Shown here in pieces: positions 1-7,166 of a stretch of 64,000 bases of DNA. This DNA comes from Maridesulfovibrio ferrireducens (GTDB lineage: Bacteria > Desulfobacterota > Desulfovibrionia > Desulfovibrionales > Desulfovibrionaceae). The notes below the pieces were generated by a model. That model searched no databases. It was not told the DNA's origin and worked only from the letters and a program-made list of their open reading frames with translations. Position 1 is the stretch's first letter. Each line of letters starts with the position of its first letter. Both the position numbers and the translations under genes were made by a program. The DNA lies in NCBI RefSeq assembly GCF_900101105.1, contig NZ_FNGA01000002.1:810479-874478 (forward strand), in the 5' to 3' direction.

Positions 1-1
1 T

Positions 2-337
2 ACAAAAGAAAAAACAGCAAAAGCCGGCTGCACCCAAGTCTTTGAATTGGACACACACGATCAAATGCTCAAAATGCTTGAAGCAAACAGAATTGACGTG
101 GCTATTGTCGCAAAAATTGCCGGATTGAGTCTTTTACGGAAAGCCGGACCAACCGAAATAAAACTCATCGAACCACCTCTTGAAAGCTTCCCTGTTTATC
201 ACTACCTCAATAAAAAACATTCCCGCCTCGTTCCCAAACTGACAGCAGTGCTGAAACAAATGCAAAAAGAAGGAAGGATACAACAAATACGGGAAGAGAT
301 TATTCAGAAGGAATTTGGAACACTCGGTGGAGAGTAA
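2..337 (+). CDS. Periplasmic solute-binding protein, C-terminal part (5' end outside window)
   Basis: The frame is open from base 2 and ends with a TAA at 335-337, so only the last ~111 residues are present; the TTG at 47 is an internal codon, not a convincing start. The visible part (TQVFELDTHDQMLKML, then NRIDVAIVAKIAG, then PLESFPVYHYLNKKH and a closing helix with MQKEGRIQQIREE) has the layout of the second lobe of family 3 extracellular solute-binding proteins (SBP_bac_3), in which the last helix carries the 'G.i..i...w' pattern. Such proteins bind amino acids or other small ligands in the periplasm for ABC import or signalling. The ligand cannot be told from this fragment, and no transporter genes follow it: the next element is the thiamine riboswitch. 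An intrinsic terminator for this gene is not obvious. Confidence 0.7.
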   Translation, partial: TKEKTAKAGCTQVFELDTHDQMLKMLEANRIDVAIVAKIAGLSLLRKAGPTEIKLIEPPLESFPVYHYLNKKHSRLVPKLTAVLKQMQKEGRIQQIREEIIQKEFGTLGGE

Positions 338-411
338 TTTACTGATTAAAGAAATTCAGAAGTGTTCACTTTTCCTCTTTACAACCAAAATCGATTAACA
401 TACGGTTTTTT

Positions 412-497
412 CAGCTAGGGGCGTCTTTTTAGACTGAGATGGCATTAACGCCTGTCCCTTCGAACCTGATGCGGGTAATTCTGCCGGAGGGAAGCTG
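412..497 (+). promoter_or_regulatory. TPP riboswitch (THI element)
   Basis: The conserved THI-box elements are present in order: GGGGCG at 418-423, CTGAGAT at 434-440, ACGCCTGTCCCTT at 448-460, GAACCTGATGCGGGTAATTCTGCC and GGAGGGAAGCTG. The closing P1 stem is perfect: CAGCT at 412-416 pairs with AGCTG at 493-497. It lies 77 bases upstream of thiS and is followed by an intrinsic terminator, so the likely mode is thiamine-pyrophosphate-induced transcription termination of the thiSGHFEC operon. Family knowledge (Rfam TPP class) supports the aptamer; the switching mode is inference. Confidence 0.95.
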
Positions 498-524
498 CAA
501 TAGATTCTTATGCTTTTTCTATCT

Positions 525-560
525 GCGCTTACCTTTTTTTAAGGTAAGCGCTTTTTTTTT
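525..560 (+). terminator. Riboswitch-controlled intrinsic terminator before thiS
   Basis: An 11-bp perfect stem (GCGCTTACCTT at 525-535 with AAGGTAAGCGC at 541-551), a five-T loop and a T tract at 552-560. It sits between the TPP aptamer and the thiS start and is the probable expression platform. Confidence 0.9.
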
Positions 561-573
561 GCCGGAGCAAATT

Positions 574-774
574 ATGATTGTCATACTGAATGGGGAAAAA
601 ACCGAAATAAACAATGATACAAGCGTGCTTGCACTGCTTGATTCCAAGCAAATAGCTGCGGACACAGTCGTTGTTGAATTGAACAAGGAAATAATCCCTT
701 CCGACACTTTCTGTAATACAATGCTAAACGACGGAGATCATCTCGAAGTGCTCCGTTTCGTTGGCGGAGGATGA
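574..774 (+). CDS. thiS: Sulfur carrier protein ThiS
   Basis: A 66-residue ubiquitin-fold sulfur carrier. It starts [12 protein letters not shown] and ends RFVGGG; the C-terminal Gly-Gly is the site that is adenylated by ThiF and turned into a thiocarboxylate, which donates sulfur to ThiG for thiazole synthesis. A longer in-frame reading upstream (from 439) runs through the riboswitch and terminator and is not credible; ATG 574 follows a GGAG at 563-566. First gene of the thi operon; its TGA overlaps the region just before thiG. Confidence 0.93.
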   Translation: MIVILNGEKTEINNDTSVLALLDSKQIAADTVVVELNKEIIPSDTFCNTMLNDGDHLEVLRFVGGG

Positions 775-782
775 AAAACACA

Positions 783-1559
783 ATGAGCGAAGATCTTTTT
801 GAACTCGGTGGTCGCAAATTTAACAGCCGACTGCTTAGCGGCACAGGCAAATTTGCCGACGATTCAATTATTCCTGCTGTATGCGAAGCTTCCGGTTCTG
901 AGATTATCACCGTCGCACTACGCCGGGTTGATCTTGAATCAAAAACTGACAATGTCATTAATTTTATTCCTAAGCACATGCAGCTTCTGCCCAACACTTC
1001 CGGTGCAAGAACAGCCGATGAAGCTGTACGCATCGCCCGTTTAGCCAGAGCTATGGGATGCGGAGACTGGATAAAAATCGAAGTTATCTCAGACAACAAA
1101 TATCTTTTACCTGACGGATATGAGACAGCCAAGGCCACCGAAATTCTTGCCAAAGAAGGTTTCATTGTTCTGCCGTACGTCAATGCTGATCTCTACATAG
1201 CACGCTCTCTGGTTGACGCCGGAGCTGCCGCTGTCATGCCTCTCGGCTCCCCTATCGGAACAAATCGAGGCATCCAAACCCGTGAAATGATACGCATCCT
1301 CATTGAAGAAATATCCCTGCCCATCATCGTTGATGCTGGCATAGGTCGTCCTTCTGAAGCATGCGAAGCAATGGAAATGGGCGCTGACGCATGTCTGGTC
1401 AACACTGCTATTGCTACAGCCTGTGATCCTGTCACAATGGCAAAAGCTTTCGGACGGGCAGTCAAAGCTGGGCGCGAAGCATACCTTTCCGGCCCCGGAG
1501 CAAAACATCGCCAAGCGATGGCTTCATCTCCTCTTACCGGCTTTTTGAGCGAGGATTAG
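783..1559 (+). CDS. thiG: Thiazole synthase ThiG
   Basis: Condenses 1-deoxyxylulose 5-phosphate, dehydroglycine and ThiS-thiocarboxylate into the thiazole phosphate of thiamine. It is a TIM-barrel protein of 258 residues, the usual size. Lys98 in the GDWIKIEVI strand corresponds to the Schiff-base lysine of the family, and the glycine-rich phosphate-binding ends ([21 protein letters not shown]) are present. An in-frame ATG at 771 overlaps the thiS stop but has no room for a ribosome site; GGAGG at 766-770 suits ATG 783 (12-base gap), so this start is preferred. Followed by thiH after three bases. Confidence 0.93.
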   Translation: MSEDLFELGGRKFNSRLLSGTGKFADDSIIPAVCEASGSEIITVALRRVDLESKTDNVINFIPKHMQLLPNTSGARTADEAVRIARLARAMGCGDWIKIEVISDNKYLLPDGYETAKATEILAKEGFIVLPYVNADLYIARSLVDAGAAAVMPLGSPIGTNRGIQTREMIRILIEEISLPIIVDAGIGRPSEACEAMEMGADACLVNTAIATACDPVTMAKAFGRAVKAGREAYLSGPGAKHRQAMASSPLTGFLSED

Positions 1560-1562
1560 GCA

Positions 1563-2690
1563 ATGAGCTTTTATCCCATCTGCGCTGAATACGGAGCTTT
1601 ACCCCTCGCAGAGAAATTTGCCGAGGTAACAGAAGACGATGTCCGGCGCGCAATAAACGCTACCACAGCCAGCCCCGAAGATTTCATGGCCATGTTAAGC
1701 CCTGCGGCTGTCCCCTTTCTCGAAGAAATGGCGCAAAAAGCGAACAAGCTGACTGAGCAGTATTTCGGTAAAACAATTCAAATGTTCACCCCGTTATACC
1801 TTTCCAATTATTGCACCAACCGTTGCGTATATTGCGGTTTCAACACCACAAATAATATCAAACGCGATCATCTGGAGCCGGAACAGGTCGAAGAAGAAGC
1901 TATCGCCATTGCCGCCACGGGAATGAAACAGCTGCTCATCCTTACCGGAGATGCACGCACCAAGGCTTCCCCGGAATACCTTGAATCCTGCACAAAGATT
2001 CTCAGCAAGTATTTCCCGTCAATCTCAATTGAAATTTACGCTATGGAAGTTGATGAATACGCCGCCCTGGTAAAAGTCGGAGTGGACGGGATGACCATGT
2101 TCCAAGAGACCTACAACGAAGAACTTTATCCCACACTGCACCCTGCCGGACCTAAAAAGGATTTCCACTTCCGCCTGAATGCACCGGAACGTGCTTGCAA
2201 AGCGGGAATGCGGGTGGTCAACATCGGTGCTCTGCTTGGACTGGATGACTGGAGAAAAGACTCGCTGCTTACCGGAATCCATGCCGCTTATTTACAGAAA
2301 AAATATCCCAATGTTGATATAGCTGTATCCCTTCCCAGAATGCGTCCCCATGCGGGATCATTTCAGCCCGCTTCTATAGCCACTGACCGTGACATGGTTC
2401 AGAACATGCTTGCACTCCGCCTTTTTCTGCCGCGTGTAGGTATCACTGTTTCCACAAGAGAAAGCCCTGAATTCCGTGAACAGATTCTACCGCTAGGCGT
2501 TACTAAGATGTCAGCCGGAGTTTCAACTGAAGTTGGCGGACACAGTCAGAAAGGTGAAAAAGTCGGACAGTTCGATATCTCCGACGGACGCAGTGCCGCA
2601 GAATTATGCGCAGATCTCAAGAAACACGGTTACCAGCCGGTTTTCAAAGACTGGCAGTGTCTGGACGAACATTACGGAGAACCGATTTGA
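1563..2690 (+). CDS. thiH: 2-iminoacetate synthase ThiH (tyrosine lyase)
   Basis: A radical SAM enzyme that cleaves tyrosine to dehydroglycine (2-iminoacetate) and p-cresol, providing the C-N unit for ThiG under anaerobic conditions. The 4Fe-4S/SAM motif CxxxCxxC is at Cys84, Cys88 and Cys91 (CTNRCVYC). Length 375 is normal for ThiH. Downstream motifs include LLILTGDAR (SAM-binding strand) and LPRMRPHAG. The presence of thiH rather than the oxygen-dependent thiO fits an anaerobe. The stop codon overlaps the thiF start, so translation is probably coupled. Confidence 0.93.
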   Translation: MSFYPICAEYGALPLAEKFAEVTEDDVRRAINATTASPEDFMAMLSPAAVPFLEEMAQKANKLTEQYFGKTIQMFTPLYLSNYCTNRCVYCGFNTTNNIKRDHLEPEQVEEEAIAIAATGMKQLLILTGDARTKASPEYLESCTKILSKYFPSISIEIYAMEVDEYAALVKVGVDGMTMFQETYNEELYPTLHPAGPKKDFHFRLNAPERACKAGMRVVNIGALLGLDDWRKDSLLTGIHAAYLQKKYPNVDIAVSLPRMRPHAGSFQPASIATDRDMVQNMLALRLFLPRVGITVSTRESPEFREQILPLGVTKMSAGVSTEVGGHSQKGEKVGQFDISDGRSAAELCADLKKHGYQPVFKDWQCLDEHYGEPI

Positions 2691-3319
2691 ACCTGACGGA
2701 ACAAGGCATAGCCGCCTACTTGGGCGAAGAACGGTTAAAATATATCCAGACCGTTACTATCGGTATTGCCGGAGCAGGCGGCCTTGGTTCCAACTGTGCC
2801 ATGCATCTGGTCCGTAGTGGATTCAAACAGTTTGTGCTGGTGGATTTTGATCAGATTGAAAAGTCCAACCTCAACCGCCAGAGCTATACATTGAAACAGC
2901 TGGATCAGTACAAAGTCACAGCTCTTTCCGAAAATATGCTCGCAGTGAACCCGGCCCTAGACCTTGATGTGCTGGCAACGAAAGTTACTCTGGAGAATAT
3001 GCAACCCCTTTTCGACCGCTGCGATGCAGTGGTCGAAGCTTTCGATGACCCAAAGATCAAAAGGAGTTTTGTCGAAACATTCCTGTCTACCGAAAAACTG
3101 GTTGTTGCAGCCTCGGGCATAGGTGGCACCGGCAATGCTGATGCCATCATCACGCGCAAGGTGCGTGATAACTTTTACATAATCGGAGACATGGTAACCG
3201 AGTGTTCCGCTAAACAACCGCCCTTTTCACCGAAGGTCGCCATTGCCGCAGCCAAACAGGCTGACGTTATTCTCAGCTACTATCTTGATAAGTTCGAGAC
3301 AGAAGGAGGCGCAAAATGA
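2687..3319 (+). CDS. thiF: ThiS adenylyltransferase ThiF (family 2)
   Basis: E1-like enzyme that adenylates the C-terminus of ThiS. With the TTG start at 2687 the product is 210 residues. It shows the nucleotide-binding GAGGLGSN (residues ~29-36), the D-x-D-x-IE-x-SNLNRQ motif that binds ATP-Mg, and an EAFDDP segment. It is about 40 residues shorter than E. coli ThiF and lacks an obvious pair of CxxC zinc sites, as expected for the short 'ThiF family protein 2' of anaerobes. The start was chosen because GGAG at 2676-2679 precedes TTG by seven bases and the TTGA overlaps the thiH stop; upstream extension into thiH has no ribosome site. It overlaps thiE by four bases. Confidence 0.88.
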   Translation: MNLTEQGIAAYLGEERLKYIQTVTIGIAGAGGLGSNCAMHLVRSGFKQFVLVDFDQIEKSNLNRQSYTLKQLDQYKVTALSENMLAVNPALDLDVLATKVTLENMQPLFDRCDAVVEAFDDPKIKRSFVETFLSTEKLVVAASGIGGTGNADAIITRKVRDNFYIIGDMVTECSAKQPPFSPKVAIAAAKQADVILSYYLDKFETEGGAK

Positions 3320-3978
3320 GCGCGAGAAAAATCACCAAAAAAACTATTCTCGACACAGACATTTACTGTCTGACCGCAGAAAAGTTTTCGCAGGGTCGTT
3401 CCAATCTGGAAGTGATCAAGGCCATGCTCGACAACGGAATCAAGCTTGTTCAGTACCGCGAAAAAGAAAAGAAGATGGGACTCAAATATCAGGAGTGTCT
3501 TGAAATCCGCAAGATGACCCGCGATGCCGGAGCCGCGTTCATTATTAATGATGACATCGACCTCGCCATACTGGTTGAAGCTGACGGCGTGCATATCGGG
3601 CAAGAGGATTTCCCCATTGAAGCAGTGCGTAAACTGGTTGGAAATGACATGGCAATCGGCCTTTCCACCCACAGCCCCGAACAGGCACGCGATGCACTTA
3701 ATCGCGGCGCGGATTACATCGGAGTAGGTCCGGTTTTCCGCACCTTTACCAAAGACGATGTCTGCGATCCAGTAGGATTTGAATATCTGGAATATGTTGT
3801 AGAAAACATAGACATCCCTTTTGTCGCCATCGGCGGCATCAAAGAAAACAATGTAGCAGAAGTGATCCGGCACGGCGCACGCTGTGTGGCACTGGTTACT
3901 GAAATAGTAGAAGCCGACAATATCGGAAACAAAATCAACGCCCTGCGTGACGCTATGCAGTCCGCGGCAGAAAGCTAA
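3316..3978 (+). CDS. thiE: Thiamine phosphate synthase ThiE
   Basis: Joins the pyrimidine pyrophosphate and thiazole phosphate to give thiamine monophosphate. A 220-residue TIM barrel with the family hallmarks: VQYREKEK (pyrophosphate-binding region), FIINDDIDLA, DGVHIGQED, IGLSTHSPEQ, DYIGVGPVF and the phosphate-binding IGGIKENN. It has a ~15-residue N-terminal extension before the usual beginning (ILDTDIYCLTAE). It starts inside the thiF stop (ATGA) after GGAGG at 3304-3308, indicating coupled translation. Confidence 0.92.
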   Translation: MSARKITKKTILDTDIYCLTAEKFSQGRSNLEVIKAMLDNGIKLVQYREKEKKMGLKYQECLEIRKMTRDAGAAFIINDDIDLAILVEADGVHIGQEDFPIEAVRKLVGNDMAIGLSTHSPEQARDALNRGADYIGVGPVFRTFTKDDVCDPVGFEYLEYVVENIDIPFVAIGGIKENNVAEVIRHGARCVALVTEIVEADNIGNKINALRDAMQSAAES

Positions 3979-4002
3979 AAAAGCCTGATAAGGAGTTTAT
4001 TC

Positions 4003-5307
4003 ATGACATACACCACTCAAATGGACGCAGCCCGCAAAGGCATTGTCACCCCTCAGATGAAAATCGTTGCCCGCAAGGAAAACGTCCGCATTGAAGACCT
4101 CATGGAACGCATGGCTAAAGGGACTGTAATCATCCCCGCGAACAAGAATCACAAAAACCTTGATCCCGAAGCTGTGGGCGAAGGCATGAGCACCAAGATC
4201 AACGTAAACCTTGGTATCTCCAAAGACTGCTCTGAAATTGAACCTGAAATGGACAAAGTCAGAATGGCTTTGGAAATGAAAGCCGAAGCTATCATGGACC
4301 TCAGCTGTTACGGAAAAACACGTGAATTCCGTCAGCGTCTGCTTGAAATTTCACCGGCTATGATCGGAACTGTTCCAATCTACGATGCCGTTGGTTTCTA
4401 TGATAAAAACCTACAGGATATCACCGTAGACGAATTTTTTGACGTTGTTCAGAAACACGTTGAAGACGGCGTTGACTTTCTCACCATTCACTGCGGTCTG
4501 AACAGACACACCGCTGATAAAGTTAAACAGGGCGGAAGGCTCACAAACATCGTATCCCGTGGCGGTTCACTGCTGTTCACATGGATGGAAATCAACCAAG
4601 CTGAAAATCCATTCTACGAACATTTCGACCGCCTGCTAGATATCTGCGAAGAGTACGACGTTACACTAAGTCTTGGTGACGGCTGCCGTCCCGGTTGTCT
4701 GCATGATGCCACCGATGCATGTCAGGTTGAAGAGCTTATCACTTTAGGTGAACTCACCAAACGCGCATGGGAACGTAACGTACAGGTCATGATCGAAGGC
4801 CCGGGTCACATGGCTATGAACGAAATCGCAGGCAACATGATGATGGAAAAACGTCTCTGCCACGGTGCACCGTTCTACGTATTAGGACCACTGGTAACAG
4901 ACGTTGCCCCCGGTTATGACCACATCACAGCCGCAATCGGCGGTGCAATCGCAGCTATGAACGGGGCAGATTTCCTCTGCTACGTAACACCTGCTGAACA
5001 CCTTCGCCTCCCAACACTTGATGATATGAAAGAAGGCATCATAGCAACCCGCATTGCAGCCCACGCTGCCGACGTTGCCAAGGGTCACCCCGGCGCAAGA
5101 GACTGGGACGACAAAATGAGTAAAGCACGCGCCGCCCTAGACTGGAACGGCATGTTCGAACTCGCTATGGACCCCGTTCGCCCTAAAGAGTTCCGCGAAT
5201 CCTCCAAACCTGAGCACGAAGATTCCTGCACCATGTGCGGCAAGATGTGTGCGGTTAGAAATATGAATCGCGTTCTTGCTGGTAAGGATATTCAGCTTGA
5301 TGATTAA
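4003..5307 (+). CDS. thiC: Phosphomethylpyrimidine synthase ThiC
   Basis: Radical SAM enzyme that rearranges 5-aminoimidazole ribotide to hydroxymethylpyrimidine phosphate. Length 434 places it in the shorter ThiC class of anaerobes and Gram-positives rather than the ~600-residue enterobacterial form. The unusual C-terminal cluster motif is CTMCGKMC (Cys409, Cys412, Cys416; CxxCxxxC spacing). Other landmarks are [26 protein letters not shown] and [19 protein letters not shown]. Preceded by AAGGAG at 3989-3994. Last gene of the operon, followed by a strong terminator. No thiD (HMP-P kinase) is present in this window. Confidence 0.95.
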   Translation: MTYTTQMDAARKGIVTPQMKIVARKENVRIEDLMERMAKGTVIIPANKNHKNLDPEAVGEGMSTKINVNLGISKDCSEIEPEMDKVRMALEMKAEAIMDLSCYGKTREFRQRLLEISPAMIGTVPIYDAVGFYDKNLQDITVDEFFDVVQKHVEDGVDFLTIHCGLNRHTADKVKQGGRLTNIVSRGGSLLFTWMEINQAENPFYEHFDRLLDICEEYDVTLSLGDGCRPGCLHDATDACQVEELITLGELTKRAWERNVQVMIEGPGHMAMNEIAGNMMMEKRLCHGAPFYVLGPLVTDVAPGYDHITAAIGGAIAAMNGADFLCYVTPAEHLRLPTLDDMKEGIIATRIAAHAADVAKGHPGARDWDDKMSKARAALDWNGMFELAMDPVRPKEFRESSKPEHEDSCTMCGKMCAVRNMNRVLAGKDIQLDD

Positions 5308-5350
5308 TTTTAATTAATTATATATATCTGGAATATTTGAAATTAGATTA

Positions 5351-5384
5351 CCCCGGCGGACTTTGTGTCTGTCGGGGTTTTTTG
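5351..5384 (+). terminator. Intrinsic terminator of the thi operon
   Basis: An 11-bp stem (5351-5361 with 5367-5377, two G-U pairs) with loop TTTGT and a T-rich tail starting at 5378. It ends the thi operon; the convergent cupin gene ends three bases later. Confidence 0.88.
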
Positions 5385-5386
5385 TT

Positions 5387-5752
5387 TTAAACCCAAACAT
5401 CATTATCCGCAGTAAACTCCCCGCCGCTCTCTCCCGTATTAATCACACCGGAAGGCTCCACTAATAAAACGTGACATTCGCTTTCGGCAAAAGGTTTGTG
5501 CTCTACCCCTTTAGGTACAACAAACATCTCTCCGGCAGAGAGTTCAACTCTTCCATCCCGAAAATCAATATTCATTTTACCATCAATCACCATAAAGACT
5601 TCATCCGTGTCTTTATGATCGTGCCACGTAAAATCACCTTTTATTTTAACAACCTTGAACTGGTAATCATTCATTTCTGCCACGACACGTGGCGACCACT
5701 GTTCAGAAAATTTTGATAATTTTTCTTTTATGTTAATGACCTTATTTTGCAT
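5387..5752 (-). CDS. Single-domain cupin protein
   Basis: A 121-residue small cupin. The first cupin motif reads [17 protein letters not shown], with two histidines and a glutamate as metal ligands, and the second reads [14 protein letters not shown] with the third histidine. Small cupins of this kind resemble the phosphomannose-isomerase C-terminal domain and are found as enzymes, sensors or detoxifying proteins, so no reaction can be named. The start is supported by AGGAG seven bases upstream. It is a single gene convergent with thiC; the thi terminator stem may also serve its 3' end. Confidence 0.8.
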   Translation of the reverse strand: MQNKVINIKEKLSKFSEQWSPRVVAEMNDYQFKVVKIKGDFTWHDHKDTDEVFMVIDGKMNIDFRDGRVELSAGEMFVVPKGVEHKPFAESECHVLLVEPSGVINTGESGGEFTADNDVWV

Positions 5753-5862
5753 AATCTCTCCTGATGTTTATAATTATCCGCCCCCGAAGACATAAACCTA
5801 TCTTAAAATAGTTCATAAAAACAAACAGAAAACTAGACCAAATCAAATAATCCGCATTTCCT

Positions 5863-5892
5863 TTGTCCATCCCTCCGCATGTGTGTTATACT
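5863..5892 (+). promoter_or_regulatory. Probable sigma-70 promoter of the 126-residue gene
   Basis: TTGTCC at 5863-5868, an 18-base spacer and TATACT at 5887-5892, with an upstream TG giving an extended -10. The gene starts 60 bases downstream. Confidence 0.5.
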
Positions 5893-5952
5893 CCCCCTAA
5901 ACCCAGCTTCTGAGCAGGTCATCAGAGGTATCACACATTATGGAGGCGAATT

Positions 5953-6333
5953 ATGGATAAAGTTTCCTTCAATGCTTATGAACGCGAACTGGAACCAGCA
6001 TATCGGGATATGATTGATAAGGCTGAATCTACTGTGGACATTCACAATTTCTTCGAACGAACTGCCTTAGATTTTTTACAAGAAACTGTCGGAGATCGGA
6101 TTGATATTAACCCTGAATCTATCACATTTGCTCCAGATTCTAAACAAGGATACAAGCTTTCTCCGGTTCTCATTGAGAGCTCCGAATTTCAAGAGATTGT
6201 GGAACAATCAGACCTTGCAAATATTCTGGAGCGCCTAACCGAAAGAGCTGTAAAGCGCTATATCCATCTGGACCGGAAGCTTCAGGGCAAGACTGAGGCA
6301 AAAATCAATCAACCTCCTGGTTTTCGAAGTTAA
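5953..6333 (+). CDS. Conserved-looking hypothetical protein, 126 residues
   Basis: I do not recognise this protein. It is acidic, has no signal peptide or membrane segment, and looks mostly helical (for example EPAYRDMIDKAESTVDIHNFFERTALDFL and a C-terminal ANILERLTERAVKRYIHL helix). The ATG follows TGGAGG by seven bases and a good extended -10 promoter lies upstream, so it is very probably expressed as a single gene. It is convergent with the sulfite reductase-like gene. The function is unknown. Confidence 0.7.
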   Translation: MDKVSFNAYERELEPAYRDMIDKAESTVDIHNFFERTALDFLQETVGDRIDINPESITFAPDSKQGYKLSPVLIESSEFQEIVEQSDLANILERLTERAVKRYIHLDRKLQGKTEAKINQPPGFRS

Positions 6334-6392
6334 TAGCCAGAACATTTTTCTGCATAATTTAAATACTAAAACCTGTTTCCTGATCACATGAC

Positions 6393-6429
6393 ATAAAAAA
6401 AGGCTTAGAAGATTTTCTTCTAAGCCTTT
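6393..6429 (-). terminator. Intrinsic terminator of the sulfite reductase-like gene
   Basis: A 14-bp stem (6399-6412 with 6416-6429) with a three-base loop. On the minus strand it is followed by a run of T (A tract at 6394-6400). It may also slow plus-strand transcripts from the 126-residue gene. Confidence 0.8.
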
Positions 6430-6456
6430 CTAATTACAACTATTAAACTTATATTT

Positions 6457-7113
6457 TTATTTTACGGCAGCCAGCAATGCATCTGCACCTAAACGTTTAA
6501 TGGTGCCGCTTGTGCGTTCGCGTTTTCTACCGTTTTCGCGGTAATAAACTAGAGCTTTACCAATCATGCTCAAGGCTTCGTCTTCACTTACATTTTTGCC
6601 CAATTGAATTCCAACACCCGCGTTTCTTGTCGCTGCGCCGCCGAAATAAACATCCCAACCTTTGGGAGCTCCAACTAAGCCGATATCACGGATAAAGCTT
6701 AAACCACACGCCAGCTTACAACCGGACACGCCGCTTTTAACTTTAAACGGATAAGGCCCGTTCTCTTTGACCAAGGCCAATACTTTATCACCCACAGCAC
6801 GAGATTCCTGCACACCGTAGAGACAGACTCCAGCGCCACTGCAAACTGATAATCCGGGAGGTGCTTTCTCAACAGCTGTGCCTAGACTTGCCACGACTTC
6901 ACTTAGTTTTGCTTCGGGAATACCTTCAAGATTCATGCGTTGTCCGGTCGTCGCTCTCAGCGAAGTCAGATTGAACTTAGCCATGGTATCCATGACCGTT
7001 TTCAACATACCGACAGTGAGTTGTCCCTGATTAATACATAACCGCAAAGAATAAGTGCCGTCTTTACGTTTAACAGGTGAAACAACTAAAGATTCAGAAA
7101 CAATATTATCCAT
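6457..7113 (-). CDS. Small siroheme/4Fe-4S sulfite or nitrite reductase-like protein
   Basis: A 218-residue protein with the siroheme/4Fe-4S ligand pattern C-x5-C (Cys91, Cys97) and C-x3-C (Cys132, Cys136), the ferredoxin-like half domain in front (TGQRMNLEGIP) and an IRDIGLVGAPKGWDVYFGG segment typical of sulfite/nitrite reductases. The size matches the low-molecular-weight 'assimilatory-type' sulfite reductase (~27 kDa) known from Desulfovibrio vulgaris. It would reduce sulfite to sulfide in the cytoplasm; the true substrate is not proven by sequence. It lies 53 bases downstream of the Cache histidine kinase on the same strand with no terminator between, so it may be the last gene of that operon, and a strong terminator follows. 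Confidence 0.75.
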   Translation of the reverse strand: MDNIVSESLVVSPVKRKDGTYSLRLCINQGQLTVGMLKTVMDTMAKFNLTSLRATTGQRMNLEGIPEAKLSEVVASLGTAVEKAPPGLSVCSGAGVCLYGVQESRAVGDKVLALVKENGPYPFKVKSGVSGCKLACGLSFIRDIGLVGAPKGWDVYFGGAATRNAGVGIQLGKNVSEDEALSMIGKALVYYRENGRKRERTSGTIKRLGADALLAAVK

Positions 7114-7166
7114 TAAAAAGCTCCTATATAGCTAATTTATCTAACTGGAAACAGATGTGAAGATTA

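Noticed and set aside
439-573. In-frame extension of thiS upstream of ATG 574
   Set aside because: It would run through the TPP riboswitch and its terminator; the residues do not look like ThiS, and ATG 574 has a ribosome site.
581-1183. 200-codon frame on the minus strand over thiS/thiG
   Set aside because: Antisense shadow of two well-supported genes; Ser/Arg-rich low-information translation.
3280-3873. 197-codon minus-strand frame over thiE
   Set aside because: Antisense shadow of thiE, no ribosome site and no recognisable domain.
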